Shown: in pieces, positions 1-7,893 of the stretch
Numbering within the stretch: position 1 is the stretch's first letter
Layout of the letters: the number at the start of each line of letters is the position of its first letter
Assembly: GCA_037200045.1 (NCBI GenBank)
Contig: JBBCHM010000002.1
Location: 795,241 to 859,240, forward strand
Reading direction: 5' to 3'
Length of the DNA: 64,000 nt
Source: Rhizomicrobium sp.
GTDB taxonomy: Bacteria > Pseudomonadota > Alphaproteobacteria > Micropepsales > Micropepsaceae
The notes under the pieces: generated by a model
The model's database searches: none
What the model was told of the DNA's origin: nothing
The model's input: the letters and a program-made list of their open reading frames with translations, nothing else
Program-made: the position numbers and the translations under genes

Positions 1-573
1 GTCGCCTTCGATGCCGCCGTCGATGACGACATGGCCGACATGGATGTTCTTGGGACCGTATTCGCGCGCGATGCTTTGCGCCGTCGCCCGGAGCGCCGCC
101 TTGGCGGCGGCGAAGGGCGCGAAATTCGCCTTGCCGCGCAGGCTCCCCGAAGCGCCGGTGAAGATCAGCGTGCCGCCGCCCTGTTCCAGGAACACCGGAA
201 TCGCGGCCTGCGCGACGTGAAAGCCACCCAGCGCGTGCTCGCGCCAATGCTGCTCGAACTGCTCGGGCGCAACGTTCAGGAACGGCGCCGGATTGTTGCT
301 GCCGGCATTGTGCACCACGACCCGCAGCGGCCCGAGCTGTTCGGCGGCGGCGACGAAACGCGCCGCATCGCCCGCCTTCGCCGCGTCGCCGACGATGGCG
401 GCGACCTTGGTCCCGGATTCCTCCAGTTCCTTTTCCGTTTGCGCCAGCTTTTCGCGGTTCCGTCCGGCGATGGCGACGGAAAACCCGCCGGCCGCGAACC
501 GGCGGGCGATGGCGGCACCGAGGCCGTGCGAGGCGCCGACGCCGACGACGAGGATGCTGGGTTGATCGGTCAT
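1..573 (-). CDS. SDR-family protein lacking the catalytic tyrosine (C-terminus beyond window)
   Basis: The first 191 codons of a short-chain dehydrogenase/reductase-fold protein read to the window edge, so the 3' end is missing. The ATG is at 573. A Rossmann start GVGASHGLG lies at residues 11-19, an incomplete match to the usual TGxxxGxG. The NAG motif is at 89-91 and the active-site Ser at 142. The position of the catalytic Tyr holds Phe154 (FAAAK), with Lys158 kept. This Phe-for-Tyr pattern is known from the SDR_c10 subgroup, so ordinary dehydrogenase chemistry is doubtful. It is transcribed away from the CmcJ-like gene. The substrate is unknown. Confidence 0.85.
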   Translation of the reverse strand, partial: MTDQPSILVVGVGASHGLGAAIARRFAAGGFSVAIAGRNREKLAQTEKELEESGTKVAAIVGDAAKAGDAARFVAAAEQLGPLRVVVHNAGSNNPAPFLNVAPEQFEQHWREHALGGFHVAQAAIPVFLEQGGGTLIFTGASGSLRGKANFAPFAAAKAALRATAQSIAREYGPKNIHVGHVVIDGGIEGD

Positions 574-667
574 GGGGAGCCGTCCGGTTCGAATGTCGCC
601 GCCATCCTAGCGCCGGACGCGGCCGACAGCTCCCCCGTTTGCGCATGGGCCCCGCGCGCTTTGCTTA

Positions 668-696
668 CTTGTCTTTGTCTATTGATGAACTATAGT
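668..696 (+). promoter_or_regulatory. Candidate sigma-70 promoter for the CmcJ-like gene
   Basis: CTTGTC at 668-673 resembles the alphaproteobacterial -35 box CTTGAC. It is separated by 17 bases from TATAGT at 691-696. The stretch is AT-rich against a GC-rich background and lies 22 bases before the start codon of the next gene, which has an AGGAGG ribosome site at 708-713. This is read by eye only. Confidence 0.4.
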
Positions 697-718
697 ATTA
701 ACACGACAGGAGGACGGC

Positions 719-1564
719 ATGAACATTCATCAGCTCGACTCGCTCGGCGGCGTCCGCGCCACGCTCAATTACCTGCTTCGCACCGACAAGAAGCCCTACA
801 ACTACACCTTCGATCCGCCGCCCGGCGTGCCGGCGCGCTACGGCGAGGTGAACGCGATCGACAACGTCCTGATCCGCGACGCGCGGCCGGCGGCGGACGC
901 GCTCTCCCTCGACGAACAGGGCTTCGCGCTGCGCCGCCACGAGAGCGCGGTCGAGGACTTCTACGACGAGGACCAGATCCGCGACCGCTATTATCCGGAG
1001 ATCGACGCGTTCCTGAAGCGCGAGACCGGCGGCGAGAAGGTCATTATCTTCGATCACACGATCCGCTCGCTGCCCAAATTCGAGGCCGGCATCGCCGGCA
1101 TGCGCGAGCCGGTGCGGCGGGTCCACAACGACTACACCGAGCTGTCGGGGCGCCGGCGCGTCACCGACCATCTGGACGGCCCGGAGGCGGCGGCGCGGCT
1201 GCGCAACCGCTTCATCGAGGTCAATGTCTGGCGGCCGATCCGCGGCCCGCTGGAGGACACGCCGCTCGCCGTGCTCGACGCGCGGACGGTGGCGCCCGAC
1301 GATCTCATCGCGAGCGATCTGATCTACAAGGACAAGGTCGGCGAGACCTATGCGGTGCAGTTCAATCCGAAGCACCGCTGGTATTATTTCCCGCGCATGC
1401 AGCGCGACGAGGTCATCCTCATCAAGGGCTTCGATTCCGATACGGCGATCCCGTCCCGCTTCACGCCGCATACCGGCTTCGACGATCCCACGGCGCCGCC
1501 GAACGCGCTGCCGCGCGAGAGCATCGAGGTGCGCGCCCTGGTGTTCTTCCCGCCCGCCGCATGA
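719..1564 (+). CDS. CmcJ/NvfI-family oxidoreductase
   Basis: This 281-aa protein has the hallmarks of the CmcJ/NvfI family (related to GA4-desaturase-like proteins), which are treated as Fe(II)/2-oxoglutarate-type oxygenases. VHNDYT lies at residues 135-140 and provides an HxD pair (H136, D138). VNVWRPI lies near 168-174, HRWYYFP at 219-225 and DEVILIKGFDS at 230-240. I infer that H136, D138 and a distal histidine, possibly H219, bind iron. The start is supported by AGGAGG six bases upstream. The stop overlaps the next start as ATGA, so the two genes are probably co-translated. The substrate cannot be told; relatives act in small-molecule tailoring or catabolism. Confidence 0.8.
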   Translation: MNIHQLDSLGGVRATLNYLLRTDKKPYNYTFDPPPGVPARYGEVNAIDNVLIRDARPAADALSLDEQGFALRRHESAVEDFYDEDQIRDRYYPEIDAFLKRETGGEKVIIFDHTIRSLPKFEAGIAGMREPVRRVHNDYTELSGRRRVTDHLDGPEAAARLRNRFIEVNVWRPIRGPLEDTPLAVLDARTVAPDDLIASDLIYKDKVGETYAVQFNPKHRWYYFPRMQRDEVILIKGFDSDTAIPSRFTPHTGFDDPTAPPNALPRESIEVRALVFFPPAA

Positions 1565-1902
1565 GCGGTGCCGTGGAGCTCGGCGAGTGTCAGGCCTATT
1601 GCGACGCCGGCCAGCCGGATCGGGCACCCCTGCCCGCTCCACGGCCGGCGGACCATGCGATCCGGCTGTGGAACGCCTGTCCGTGGAGCGACGCCGTCAC
1701 CGCCTATGATCTGCGGAACGTCCATCTCTACAACGAGCTGCTGAACGCCGAAGCGCAAGGCGCCTCGCTGCGCGAGATGGCCAGCGCCCATTTCCGCATC
1801 GGCGTCGATGCGCATCCGGGTTGGGCGCTCCATGTCGTCAGCACGCATCTGGAACGCGCGCACTGGATGCAGGACAGCGAATTCGCCTATCTGGACCGGT
1901 GA
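1561..1902 (+). CDS. DUF2285-like small protein
   Basis: This 113-aa protein is translationally coupled to the CmcJ-like gene by an ATGA overlap. The C-terminal 75 residues match my memory of DUF2285 proteins: a helical segment YNELLNAEAQGASLREMA followed by a helix ending in WMQDSEFAYL. DUF2285 proteins are regarded as small helical, possibly DNA-binding, regulators. The N-terminal 35 residues are Pro-rich and contain two cysteines. A role as regulator or partner of the oxygenase is inference from position only. The 3' end overlaps the convergent AsmA gene by 16 bases. Confidence 0.6.
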   Translation: MSGAVELGECQAYCDAGQPDRAPLPAPRPADHAIRLWNACPWSDAVTAYDLRNVHLYNELLNAEAQGASLREMASAHFRIGVDAHPGWALHVVSTHLERAHWMQDSEFAYLDR

Positions 1903-3893
1903 ACCGGCGCGCCCTGGGCCTTCGCCGCGGTCAAGAGGCCGGCGCAGTTGGCGTCCTTCGCCAATCCCGGATCGACGAAGGGCAGGATCGCGGCCGGCGG
2001 AAACAGGATGCCCAGCGCGATCGCGATGCCGCCCTGCAGCGCCAGGGGGCCGGCCTCGATGCCGGCATGGGGATGCGCCAGGGGGCCGTCGATCCGGATC
2101 GGGGCGCGCAGCCTGCCGATGCGAAATTCCTTGGGCTTGCCGGCCAGGGTCATGTCGAGGGTCTCGTCCCGAAGATCGATCGCGCCCTTGCCTTCGATGC
2201 GCACCGGATCGGTATCGAACACGAAATACGGGGACGTCATGACGCCGTTATGCGTCTCGAAATGCGCCACGGCGCAGCGCAAATTCGTGTTCTTGCGGCC
2301 GCCGATCAGGAGCGCGTCGAGCAGGTCGATGCCGGTCAGCTCGGCGAGCTTTTCGTTGAACCCGCCCCGGGGCATGACGAGCGTCACCGGCCCGTTCGCG
2401 CTCGCCGCGACCTTCTGCACGCTGTCGCCCGCGCCTTCGAGCCGGGCGCGCGCTTCGAGCAATCCGGTCGCCGCGGGCGCGCCGCCGCCGCCCAGGAATT
2501 GCTGGACCTTGATGTCGGTGACGCGGGCGTCGACGCTCGTCACCGGCACGGCGTTGCGCGCGTCGATGCGCAATGAGCCGCCGAGCTTGCCATAGGCGAA
2601 CTGGAAGGACAGCGGCTTCAGCACCAGCACGGAATTGTTGAGCGCGATATGCGTATGCACGCCGCGCAGCGGGAAGTCGCGGCTGCGGATGGTCTGCGCG
2701 TCGTAGTCCACATCGGCGTCCATCTGGCGCAGGCGGTCGACATGCAGCGGCAGATCGGGCAGCAGACGGCCGGTGGCGATCGCGTCGCGCGACTTGCCGC
2801 CGAACAGCGCGCCGAGGTCCTTGAAGTCGAGCACCTTCGACGACGCCGCTCCGGACACCAGCGGCTTGGCGCCGGAGGCATCGACCTTCAGCGAGCCGCG
2901 CAGATCGGACGATCCGACCGTGCCGGAGAAGTCGCGGAACTGATAAAGCGCGCCGTCGCGCGTCAGCGTGCCCGACACGCGATAGGGGGCCGTCTGCGGC
3001 ATGGCGAGGCCCGTCAGGTCGTAAAGATTCGACAGGTTCGCGCCGGAGATCGTCGTCGTGGCGGTGAATTCTCCGAGGTGGAAGGGATGGGTGACGGTGC
3101 CGTCGGCGACGATATGGGTGGCGCCGGCGCGGATATCGGCCTGAAAGCCATAGGGCTTGCTGAGATCGACGTTGATCAGCGGCCCGCCATGCACCTCAGC
3201 CATAAACGCGTTGCCGTTGAGCGTTCCGTTGCCCGTGAGCTGGAAGGCGCTGCCGCCGCCGCCGGCGGTCTCGCGTGACGAGACGGAGCCGGTAAACAGG
3301 AGCTTGCGCACGCGGTCGTCGATCCGGATATGGCCGTCCTGGACCAGGAAACGCTGGATCGGCGGGATGTTCCAGCCGGTATTGCCGCCGCCGAAATCCC
3401 AATTCGTCATGCCGTTGGCGCGGCGGACAACGACGATGTCCGGCCGGTCGAATTGCACCAAAGGCAGGATCGTGTGGCCGAACAGAAAAGGCAGAAGCCG
3501 CACGCTGAAGGCAAGATGCGCGATGTCGGCGGCCTGCCCGGCGCCGGCCCAGTCGGGGTTGGCGACCTTCAGGCCGGAAACCGAGACGCTGGGTGTGAAG
3601 CTGAAGAGATGGACGTCGAGATCGCCGTCGATGCGCACCGGCCGGTGCAGCCGCGCCGAGGCGTAGCGCGCCACCGGCCCGCGCATCGTGTTCCAGTCGA
3701 GGAAATACAGCCAGACGATCGCGGCGGCGAGCAGGGCGATGACGAGACCGGCGGCCCATAGCGCGATGCGCGGGCCCGTCCAGGGGCCCTGCCAGAGCGT
3801 GCGCCGTGCCCAGCGCCCCGCGCGCGCCAACGCGGCGCGGCCTTCCCGACCCGCCGCCTTCCAGCGCGAAGCCGTTGCCGGAACCATTGTCAT
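1887..3893 (-). CDS. AsmA-family inner-membrane protein
   Basis: This protein of about 668 aa has a basic N-terminus, one transmembrane helix near residues 45-65 (WAAGLVIALLAAAIVWLYF) and a long periplasmic beta-rich region. The segment after the helix (RLHRPVRIDGDLDVHLFSF, then SGLKVANPDW) is the classic AsmA start, and the C-terminal part (DTDPVRIEGKGAIDLRDETL) is the AsmA_2 region. Family members are thought to span the envelope and affect lipid transport and outer-membrane assembly. I chose the ATG at 3893 because GGGGAGG lies eight bases upstream; the frame stays open to 4073, but that part covers the divergent gene. It is divergent from yihY, with 85 bp between them. Confidence 0.88.
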   Translation of the reverse strand: MTMVPATASRWKAAGREGRAALARAGRWARRTLWQGPWTGPRIALWAAGLVIALLAAAIVWLYFLDWNTMRGPVARYASARLHRPVRIDGDLDVHLFSFTPSVSVSGLKVANPDWAGAGQAADIAHLAFSVRLLPFLFGHTILPLVQFDRPDIVVVRRANGMTNWDFGGGNTGWNIPPIQRFLVQDGHIRIDDRVRKLLFTGSVSSRETAGGGGSAFQLTGNGTLNGNAFMAEVHGGPLINVDLSKPYGFQADIRAGATHIVADGTVTHPFHLGEFTATTTISGANLSNLYDLTGLAMPQTAPYRVSGTLTRDGALYQFRDFSGTVGSSDLRGSLKVDASGAKPLVSGAASSKVLDFKDLGALFGGKSRDAIATGRLLPDLPLHVDRLRQMDADVDYDAQTIRSRDFPLRGVHTHIALNNSVLVLKPLSFQFAYGKLGGSLRIDARNAVPVTSVDARVTDIKVQQFLGGGGAPAATGLLEARARLEGAGDSVQKVAASANGPVTLVMPRGGFNEKLAELTGIDLLDALLIGGRKNTNLRCAVAHFETHNGVMTSPYFVFDTDPVRIEGKGAIDLRDETLDMTLAGKPKEFRIGRLRAPIRIDGPLAHPHAGIEAGPLALQGGIAIALGILFPPAAILPFVDPGLAKDANCAGLLTAAKAQGAPVHRSR

Positions 3894-3978
3894 TGCGAAA
3901 GCCTCCCCATCGAGAACGCTTTCGCGGCGTTTACGCTGCCCGCTGCAACATCCGGGGCCTCGCGCGCGTTGTTCCCGT

Positions 3979-4881
3979 ATGCGGGGAACCGGACTTCTGA
4001 CTTTTTGGCGCCTGATGCGCGACGGTGTCGAAGCCTTCATCGAAGACGGCGCGATGACGCGCGGCGCGGCCATCGCCTTCTATGGCGCGACCGCCATCGC
4101 GCCCACGCTGTACATCGCCGTGACGGTCGCGAGCCTGGGCTTCGGCCGGGACGCCGCCCGTACCGCCATCGTCCAGCACTTCGCCCAATTGATCGACCTC
4201 CAGAGCCAGAAGGTGCTGCTGCTCGCCATCCGCAACGCGCCCGGCACGTCGAACGGCCTCATCGGCAGCATCATCGGCGTCGTGACCCTGATCCTCACCG
4301 CCTCGGGCGTGTTCGGCGAGATGGAGGACGCGCTGAACGTCATCTGGCGGGCGCCGCGCAAGGGGCCGGTCCTGATGCGCCTGCTGCGCGGGCGGGCCGT
4401 CAGCCTGGCGCTCGTCGTCGGGCTCGGCTTTCTACTGCTGGTCTCGATGGTGTTCACCGCCGGGATCACGCTTCTGGGCAACTATATCGACGCGCACACG
4501 GCCTATAGCCGGCTCGCGCTGTCGCTGCTCAATCTCGGCATTTCGACGGTGCTGACCTCTTTGCTGTTCGCGGCGATCTACAAGGTCGTGCCGAACAAGG
4601 ACCTCGAATGGCGCGATGTCGGCGTCGGCGCCGTCGGCACCGCGCTGCTGTTCCAGCTCGGGCAATTCCTGCTGGGCTATTATTTCGGCAGCACCGGCCT
4701 CGAGGCGCCCTATGGCGCCTGGGGCGGCCTGATCGTCATGCTGGTCTGGGTGTATTACTCCGCGCAGGTTTTCCTGCTGGGCGCCGAATTCACCAAGGCT
4801 TATGCCTGCCGCTTCGGCAGCCAGCAGGACATCGCCTGCCAGCCGGGGCCCCTGCCCTCGCCGATCGCGCGGGCGGCTTAA
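3979..4881 (+). CDS. YihY/virulence factor BrkB family membrane protein
   Basis: This 300-aa polytopic membrane protein carries the YihY/BrkB signature: GAMTRGAAIAFYGATAIAPT near the N-terminus, FGEMEDALNVIW around residue 115, and AYGAWGGLIVMLVWVYYSAQ with FLLGAEFTKAYA near the end. About six membrane segments are visible. The family was once called RNase BN; that assignment was corrected, and the function remains unclear. The start at 3979 gives a normal family length. The stop TAA lies inside a TTAA shared with the stop of the convergent Sel1 gene, so the two transcripts end tail to tail. Confidence 0.9.
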   Translation: MRGTGLLTFWRLMRDGVEAFIEDGAMTRGAAIAFYGATAIAPTLYIAVTVASLGFGRDAARTAIVQHFAQLIDLQSQKVLLLAIRNAPGTSNGLIGSIIGVVTLILTASGVFGEMEDALNVIWRAPRKGPVLMRLLRGRAVSLALVVGLGFLLLVSMVFTAGITLLGNYIDAHTAYSRLALSLLNLGISTVLTSLLFAAIYKVVPNKDLEWRDVGVGAVGTALLFQLGQFLLGYYFGSTGLEAPYGAWGGLIVMLVWVYYSAQVFLLGAEFTKAYACRFGSQQDIACQPGPLPSPIARAA

Positions 4882-6323
4882 AGGTCGAGCACGTTGGCGT
4901 CGCGGTCGTAGGGCGCGGCCTTGAAGGCCTCGGCGGCGTGACGGGCGGCGGCCAGGTCGTCGGCGCTCAACTGGGTCTGCAGCGCTTCCAGCCGCGTCTT
5001 GGACTCCGCGTCGCCCTGCCGGCCGGCGACCGCGTACCATTTGTAGGCGTCGAGCAGGCTTTGCGGCACGCCCTCGCCGCGCTCGTACAAGACCGCGAGG
5101 TCGAACTCGGAATCGATGTAGCCGAAGCCGGCAGCGCGCGAGAACCAGCGCGCGGCCTCCGCCGAGTTCTTCGCCGTGCCGCGGCCCTGGGCATAGGCGA
5201 TGGCGAGATCGTGCATCGCCTTGCGGTTGCCCTGCAGCGCCGACGCCTCGTACCAGTACAGCGCATGCGCCTCGTCGCGCGCCGTGCCGGTGCCGTTCGC
5301 ATACAGCAGCGCCAGGCGATATTGCGCCACCGGCTGGCCGTGGATCGCCGCCAGCGTGATCCAGTGGAAGGCCTGGGCCGGATCCTTCCCGCCCAGATAG
5401 CGCAAGCCCACCGTCAATTCCGCCACCGCGTCGCCGGCTTCGGCGCGGGCGGTCAACCGGTCGAGCGGCGTTGCGGGCGCAACGGCGAGCGCGACGCGCG
5501 CGGGCGCCGCCGCGCGGTGCACGATGGCATCGCGCCGTCCGTCGCTCAGGCCCTTGCTGAAGGCGACGCCGGCGCCGGCCGCGAAGATGGTCAGCACGAT
5601 GACGCTGCCGAGGAAATAGCGGGTCAGGCCGAAGCGGACCCGTGCCGACTTCTTTTCGGCCTTCGCGGCAGCCTCGGCCTCGGCGGCGGCAGTCGCGGCG
5701 GCGACGGATTTGCGGACCTCGGTCAAATAGGATTTCGGCGCTTCGCCCGGTGCGCCGGGCTCGTCGGCGGGCTTGGCTTCGTCTTGCGACGGCGCCGGCT
5801 CTTCCGGCGGCGTCTCGACCGGCGCGGCCTCGACGGCGGCCGGCACTTCCGCTTCGGCGCCGTGATTTTCGGCCAGCGCGGCGCGCGCCACGCTCTCGAC
5901 GGTTTCGACGCGCAGCACCGCTTCGTTGAGGCTGGCGCGCAATTCGGCGGCGACGGTTTTGACCTTCGCCTCCGCCGCGTCGGCGCGCCCCTTCAATTCG
6001 GCGACGGTCGCCTGCAACGCCTTGATGGTCTCCTCGGCCGCGGCGGCGGCGGCGCGGGCGTTCTTCTCGACCTGCTCCTGGCGGGATTCCATGGCGGTCA
6101 TCTGGCGCTCGAACACGCGCAGGCGCCGCTCGAGCCAGGCGTCGGGCGCCCGCGGCGCATCCTTGAGCTCGGTGTCCTCGACGAGCTTGGCGTCGAGCAG
6201 TTGCGCCAGCTCGCCGCGGCGCACCAGCCTTTGGCGCGGCGGCGCATCGCTCGGCGGCGCGGCCTCGACGGCCGCCGCTTCCGCCGCAACCCCGTCGACC
6301 GCGTTCGCTTCACCGTTTTGCAT
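4878..6323 (-). CDS. Sel1-repeat protein with coiled coil and one membrane helix
   Basis: This protein of about 481 aa has three parts. An acidic, Ala-rich N-terminus contains a long coiled coil (roughly residues 55-150). A Pro/Glu-rich linker is followed by a membrane helix near 236-257. The periplasmic C-terminus holds several Sel1 repeats, with units such as ALLYANGTGTARDEAHALYW, AIAYAQGRGTAKNSAEAARW and AVLYERGEGVPQSLLDAYKW. The architecture resembles alphaproteobacterial PodJ-like or polar-localisation scaffolds, but I cannot show orthology. The ATG at 6323 was preferred; an in-frame GTG at 6350 is an alternative without a clear ribosome site. Confidence 0.85.
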   Translation of the reverse strand: MQNGEANAVDGVAAEAAAVEAAPPSDAPPRQRLVRRGELAQLLDAKLVEDTELKDAPRAPDAWLERRLRVFERQMTAMESRQEQVEKNARAAAAAAEETIKALQATVAELKGRADAAEAKVKTVAAELRASLNEAVLRVETVESVARAALAENHGAEAEVPAAVEAAPVETPPEEPAPSQDEAKPADEPGAPGEAPKSYLTEVRKSVAAATAAAEAEAAAKAEKKSARVRFGLTRYFLGSVIVLTIFAAGAGVAFSKGLSDGRRDAIVHRAAAPARVALAVAPATPLDRLTARAEAGDAVAELTVGLRYLGGKDPAQAFHWITLAAIHGQPVAQYRLALLYANGTGTARDEAHALYWYEASALQGNRKAMHDLAIAYAQGRGTAKNSAEAARWFSRAAGFGYIDSEFDLAVLYERGEGVPQSLLDAYKWYAVAGRQGDAESKTRLEALQTQLSADDLAAARHAAEAFKAAPYDRDANVLDL

Positions 6324-6507
6324 GGGCCGTCTCACCGATGACGGCGCCACAATGGCAGCGGCGTCTTACCAAAGCGGCAAGCAGATCGTTCGGTTTTGAC
6401 TTATTGTTCAAGCAGTAGCGGTTCCATCGACGGAACTCGTCGCGCGTGCGCGGGCTCGAACGGAACTTGTTCGAAGGCGACGGCGCCGTTGCGATTTGGC
6501 ACAGGAC
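6324..6507. other. Intergenic spacer, nothing recognised
   Basis: This 184-bp spacer lies between the end of the FTR1 gene and the start of the Sel1 gene, which are both on the minus strand. It should hold the Sel1 promoter. I see no clear -35/-10 pair, no strong hairpin and no small gene. Confidence 0.4.
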
Positions 6508-7347
6508 CTATTCGGCCGGGCTCGCGACAGCGGCCGGCAACGGACGCGGAGGGTTGACCACGCGCATCAGCGTGACGATCGCGGCGATGGTCAAAGCATA
6601 GGCCGCGAGCTGCAATCCGTCGGGCTGGTCGGTGTAGCCGATCAGCGTGTGCAGCAGGCGGCCGGCGATGCTGTCGTCGGACAGCAGCCAGGACGTGTCC
6701 CATAGCGGCATCATCCAGAATTGCAGATAGCCGGCGTTCTGCAGGAACAGCGCGGCCTGCGACGCCATGCCGGCGGCCAGAAGCGTGATCAGCCAGCCCG
6801 TCACCGCGAAGAGCCGATGCGCCGGGATGGTGAGCAGCCCGAAATACATCAGCCCCGACACCGCCGCGCCGGCGCCAAGGCCGAGCGTGCCGCCCAGCAA
6901 CATCGAGCTCATCGAGGTGCCGCCCTGCGCCGCGATGCCGTAGAGGAACAGCACGACCTCCGAGCCTTCGCGCAGCACCGCCACGCCGACCACGATCGCC
7001 ATCGCCGTCAGCGTGCGCTTGCCGGCCGACACTTCGGCGCCCATGACGCGCATCTCGCGCGCCATCTGCCTACCGTGCCCCGCCATCCAGACATTGTGCC
7101 AGGTGAGCATCGCGACGGCGATGAGCAGCACCGAGGCGTTGAACACTTCCTGTCCGCTGCCCTCGAACAGCGCCGCGAGCTCGCCGGCGAACGCCGCGAC
7201 CAGGCAGGCGCCGAGAATGCCGCCGCCGATTCCGGCGCAAACCCACAGCCCGCGCCGCGCCACGCCCTGCGTCGCGGCCAGCACGATGCCGACGATCAGG
7301 CCGGCCTCGATGACCTCGCGGAACACGATGATGAGACTGGACAGCAT
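6508..7347 (-). CDS. FTR1-family iron permease (EfeU-like)
   Basis: This 279-aa inner-membrane protein has about seven hydrophobic helices. It carries the two REXXE iron-binding motifs of the FTR1/EfeU family: REVIE at residues 10-14 in the first helix and REGSE at 126-130 in the fourth. Family members import iron in partnership with an oxidase or a periplasmic EfeO-type protein. The start lies three bases after the stop of the upstream cupredoxin gene, so they form a tight operon. No EfeB peroxidase gene is adjacent. Confidence 0.92.
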   Translation of the reverse strand: MLSSLIIVFREVIEAGLIVGIVLAATQGVARRGLWVCAGIGGGILGACLVAAFAGELAALFEGSGQEVFNASVLLIAVAMLTWHNVWMAGHGRQMAREMRVMGAEVSAGKRTLTAMAIVVGVAVLREGSEVVLFLYGIAAQGGTSMSSMLLGGTLGLGAGAAVSGLMYFGLLTIPAHRLFAVTGWLITLLAAGMASQAALFLQNAGYLQFWMMPLWDTSWLLSDDSIAGRLLHTLIGYTDQPDGLQLAAYALTIAAIVTLMRVVNPPRPLPAAVASPAE

Positions 7348-7350
7348 CGC

Positions 7351-7677
7351 CTACTCCGCGATCACGACGCCCTGCGCCGTCTCGGAATGATATTCGCCCA
7401 TGAAGGGATAGCGCCCCGGCGCCAGCGGCCGCAGCCGCACATTGCCCGAACTGTGCCCGGCCACGACCTTCTCGACCTTGAGCGAGCTCGAGTCGAATTC
7501 CTCGGCCGCGTCGTCATTGTTGGTGAGCGCGATGACGGTCGGCACGCCGGCCTTCACATGGATGGTCGCCGGCGTGAAGCGATGGTTCTGCAGCGACACC
7601 GCGATCGGCTCGTCGGCGAACGCCGGTGTGGCCAGAAGCGCCAGGGTTGCACCCAGGATCAGGACAGGTTTCGACAT
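7351..7677 (-). CDS. Periplasmic cupredoxin-like protein (EfeO-N / P19-like partner)
   Basis: This 108-aa protein has a signal peptide (cleavage near AFA-DEP, about residue 22) and a single cupredoxin fold resembling Cupredoxin_1, the N-terminal domain of EfeO. Candidate metal ligands are His in LQNHRF and the run PFMGEYHSE. No cysteine is present, so a classical blue-copper type 1 site is not possible. Together with the FTR1 gene directly downstream it looks like a minimal high-affinity iron uptake unit. The start at 7677 is supported by GGAAAG just upstream; an in-frame ATG lies 12 bases earlier. Confidence 0.8.
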   Translation of the reverse strand: MSKPVLILGATLALLATPAFADEPIAVSLQNHRFTPATIHVKAGVPTVIALTNNDDAAEEFDSSSLKVEKVVAGHSSGNVRLRPLAPGRYPFMGEYHSETAQGVVIAE

Positions 7678-7703
7678 GACGCTTTCCATAAGACGGCGCG
7701 ACT

Positions 7704-7786
7704 GTAATCGCAACTCATTCGCAGGTATAGCGCCGGGGCGCCGCAGTTGGTTAACCACCGGTTGAAAACAACATAGTTGCTCAACC
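7704..7786. promoter_or_regulatory. Divergent control region with two dyads
   Basis: This lies between the cupredoxin-FTR1 operon and the glycosyltransferase. Three things stand out. A half-match to a Fur-type box is at 7704-7722 (read on the minus strand as GCGAATGAG-TTGCGATTAC). TGGTTAACCA, a perfect 10-bp palindrome, is at 7748-7757. GGTTGA at 7760-7765 is mirrored by TCAACC at 7781-7786. These could be operators for the divergent genes. The regulators are unknown. Confidence 0.3.
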
Positions 7787-7893
7787 AATGCCTCCCGACA
7801 AATGATTCGCCGACGCGTGTCGGGTTTGGCGTGTGTTCCCCCATCGCGGCCGCGTGGCCGTCGGCGTTCCACGTCTGCGCGACAGGCACTTCC

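Noticed and set aside
31..1902. Long plus-strand frame spanning the first 1.9 kb
   Set aside because: Its first part is antisense to the SDR gene and out of frame with the CmcJ-like gene. Only the last 113 codons (from 1561) look real and are annotated separately.
7704..7722. True Fur box before the cupredoxin gene
   Set aside because: Only one half-site resembles the consensus (about 9 of 19 positions by hand count). Kept as a weak note only.
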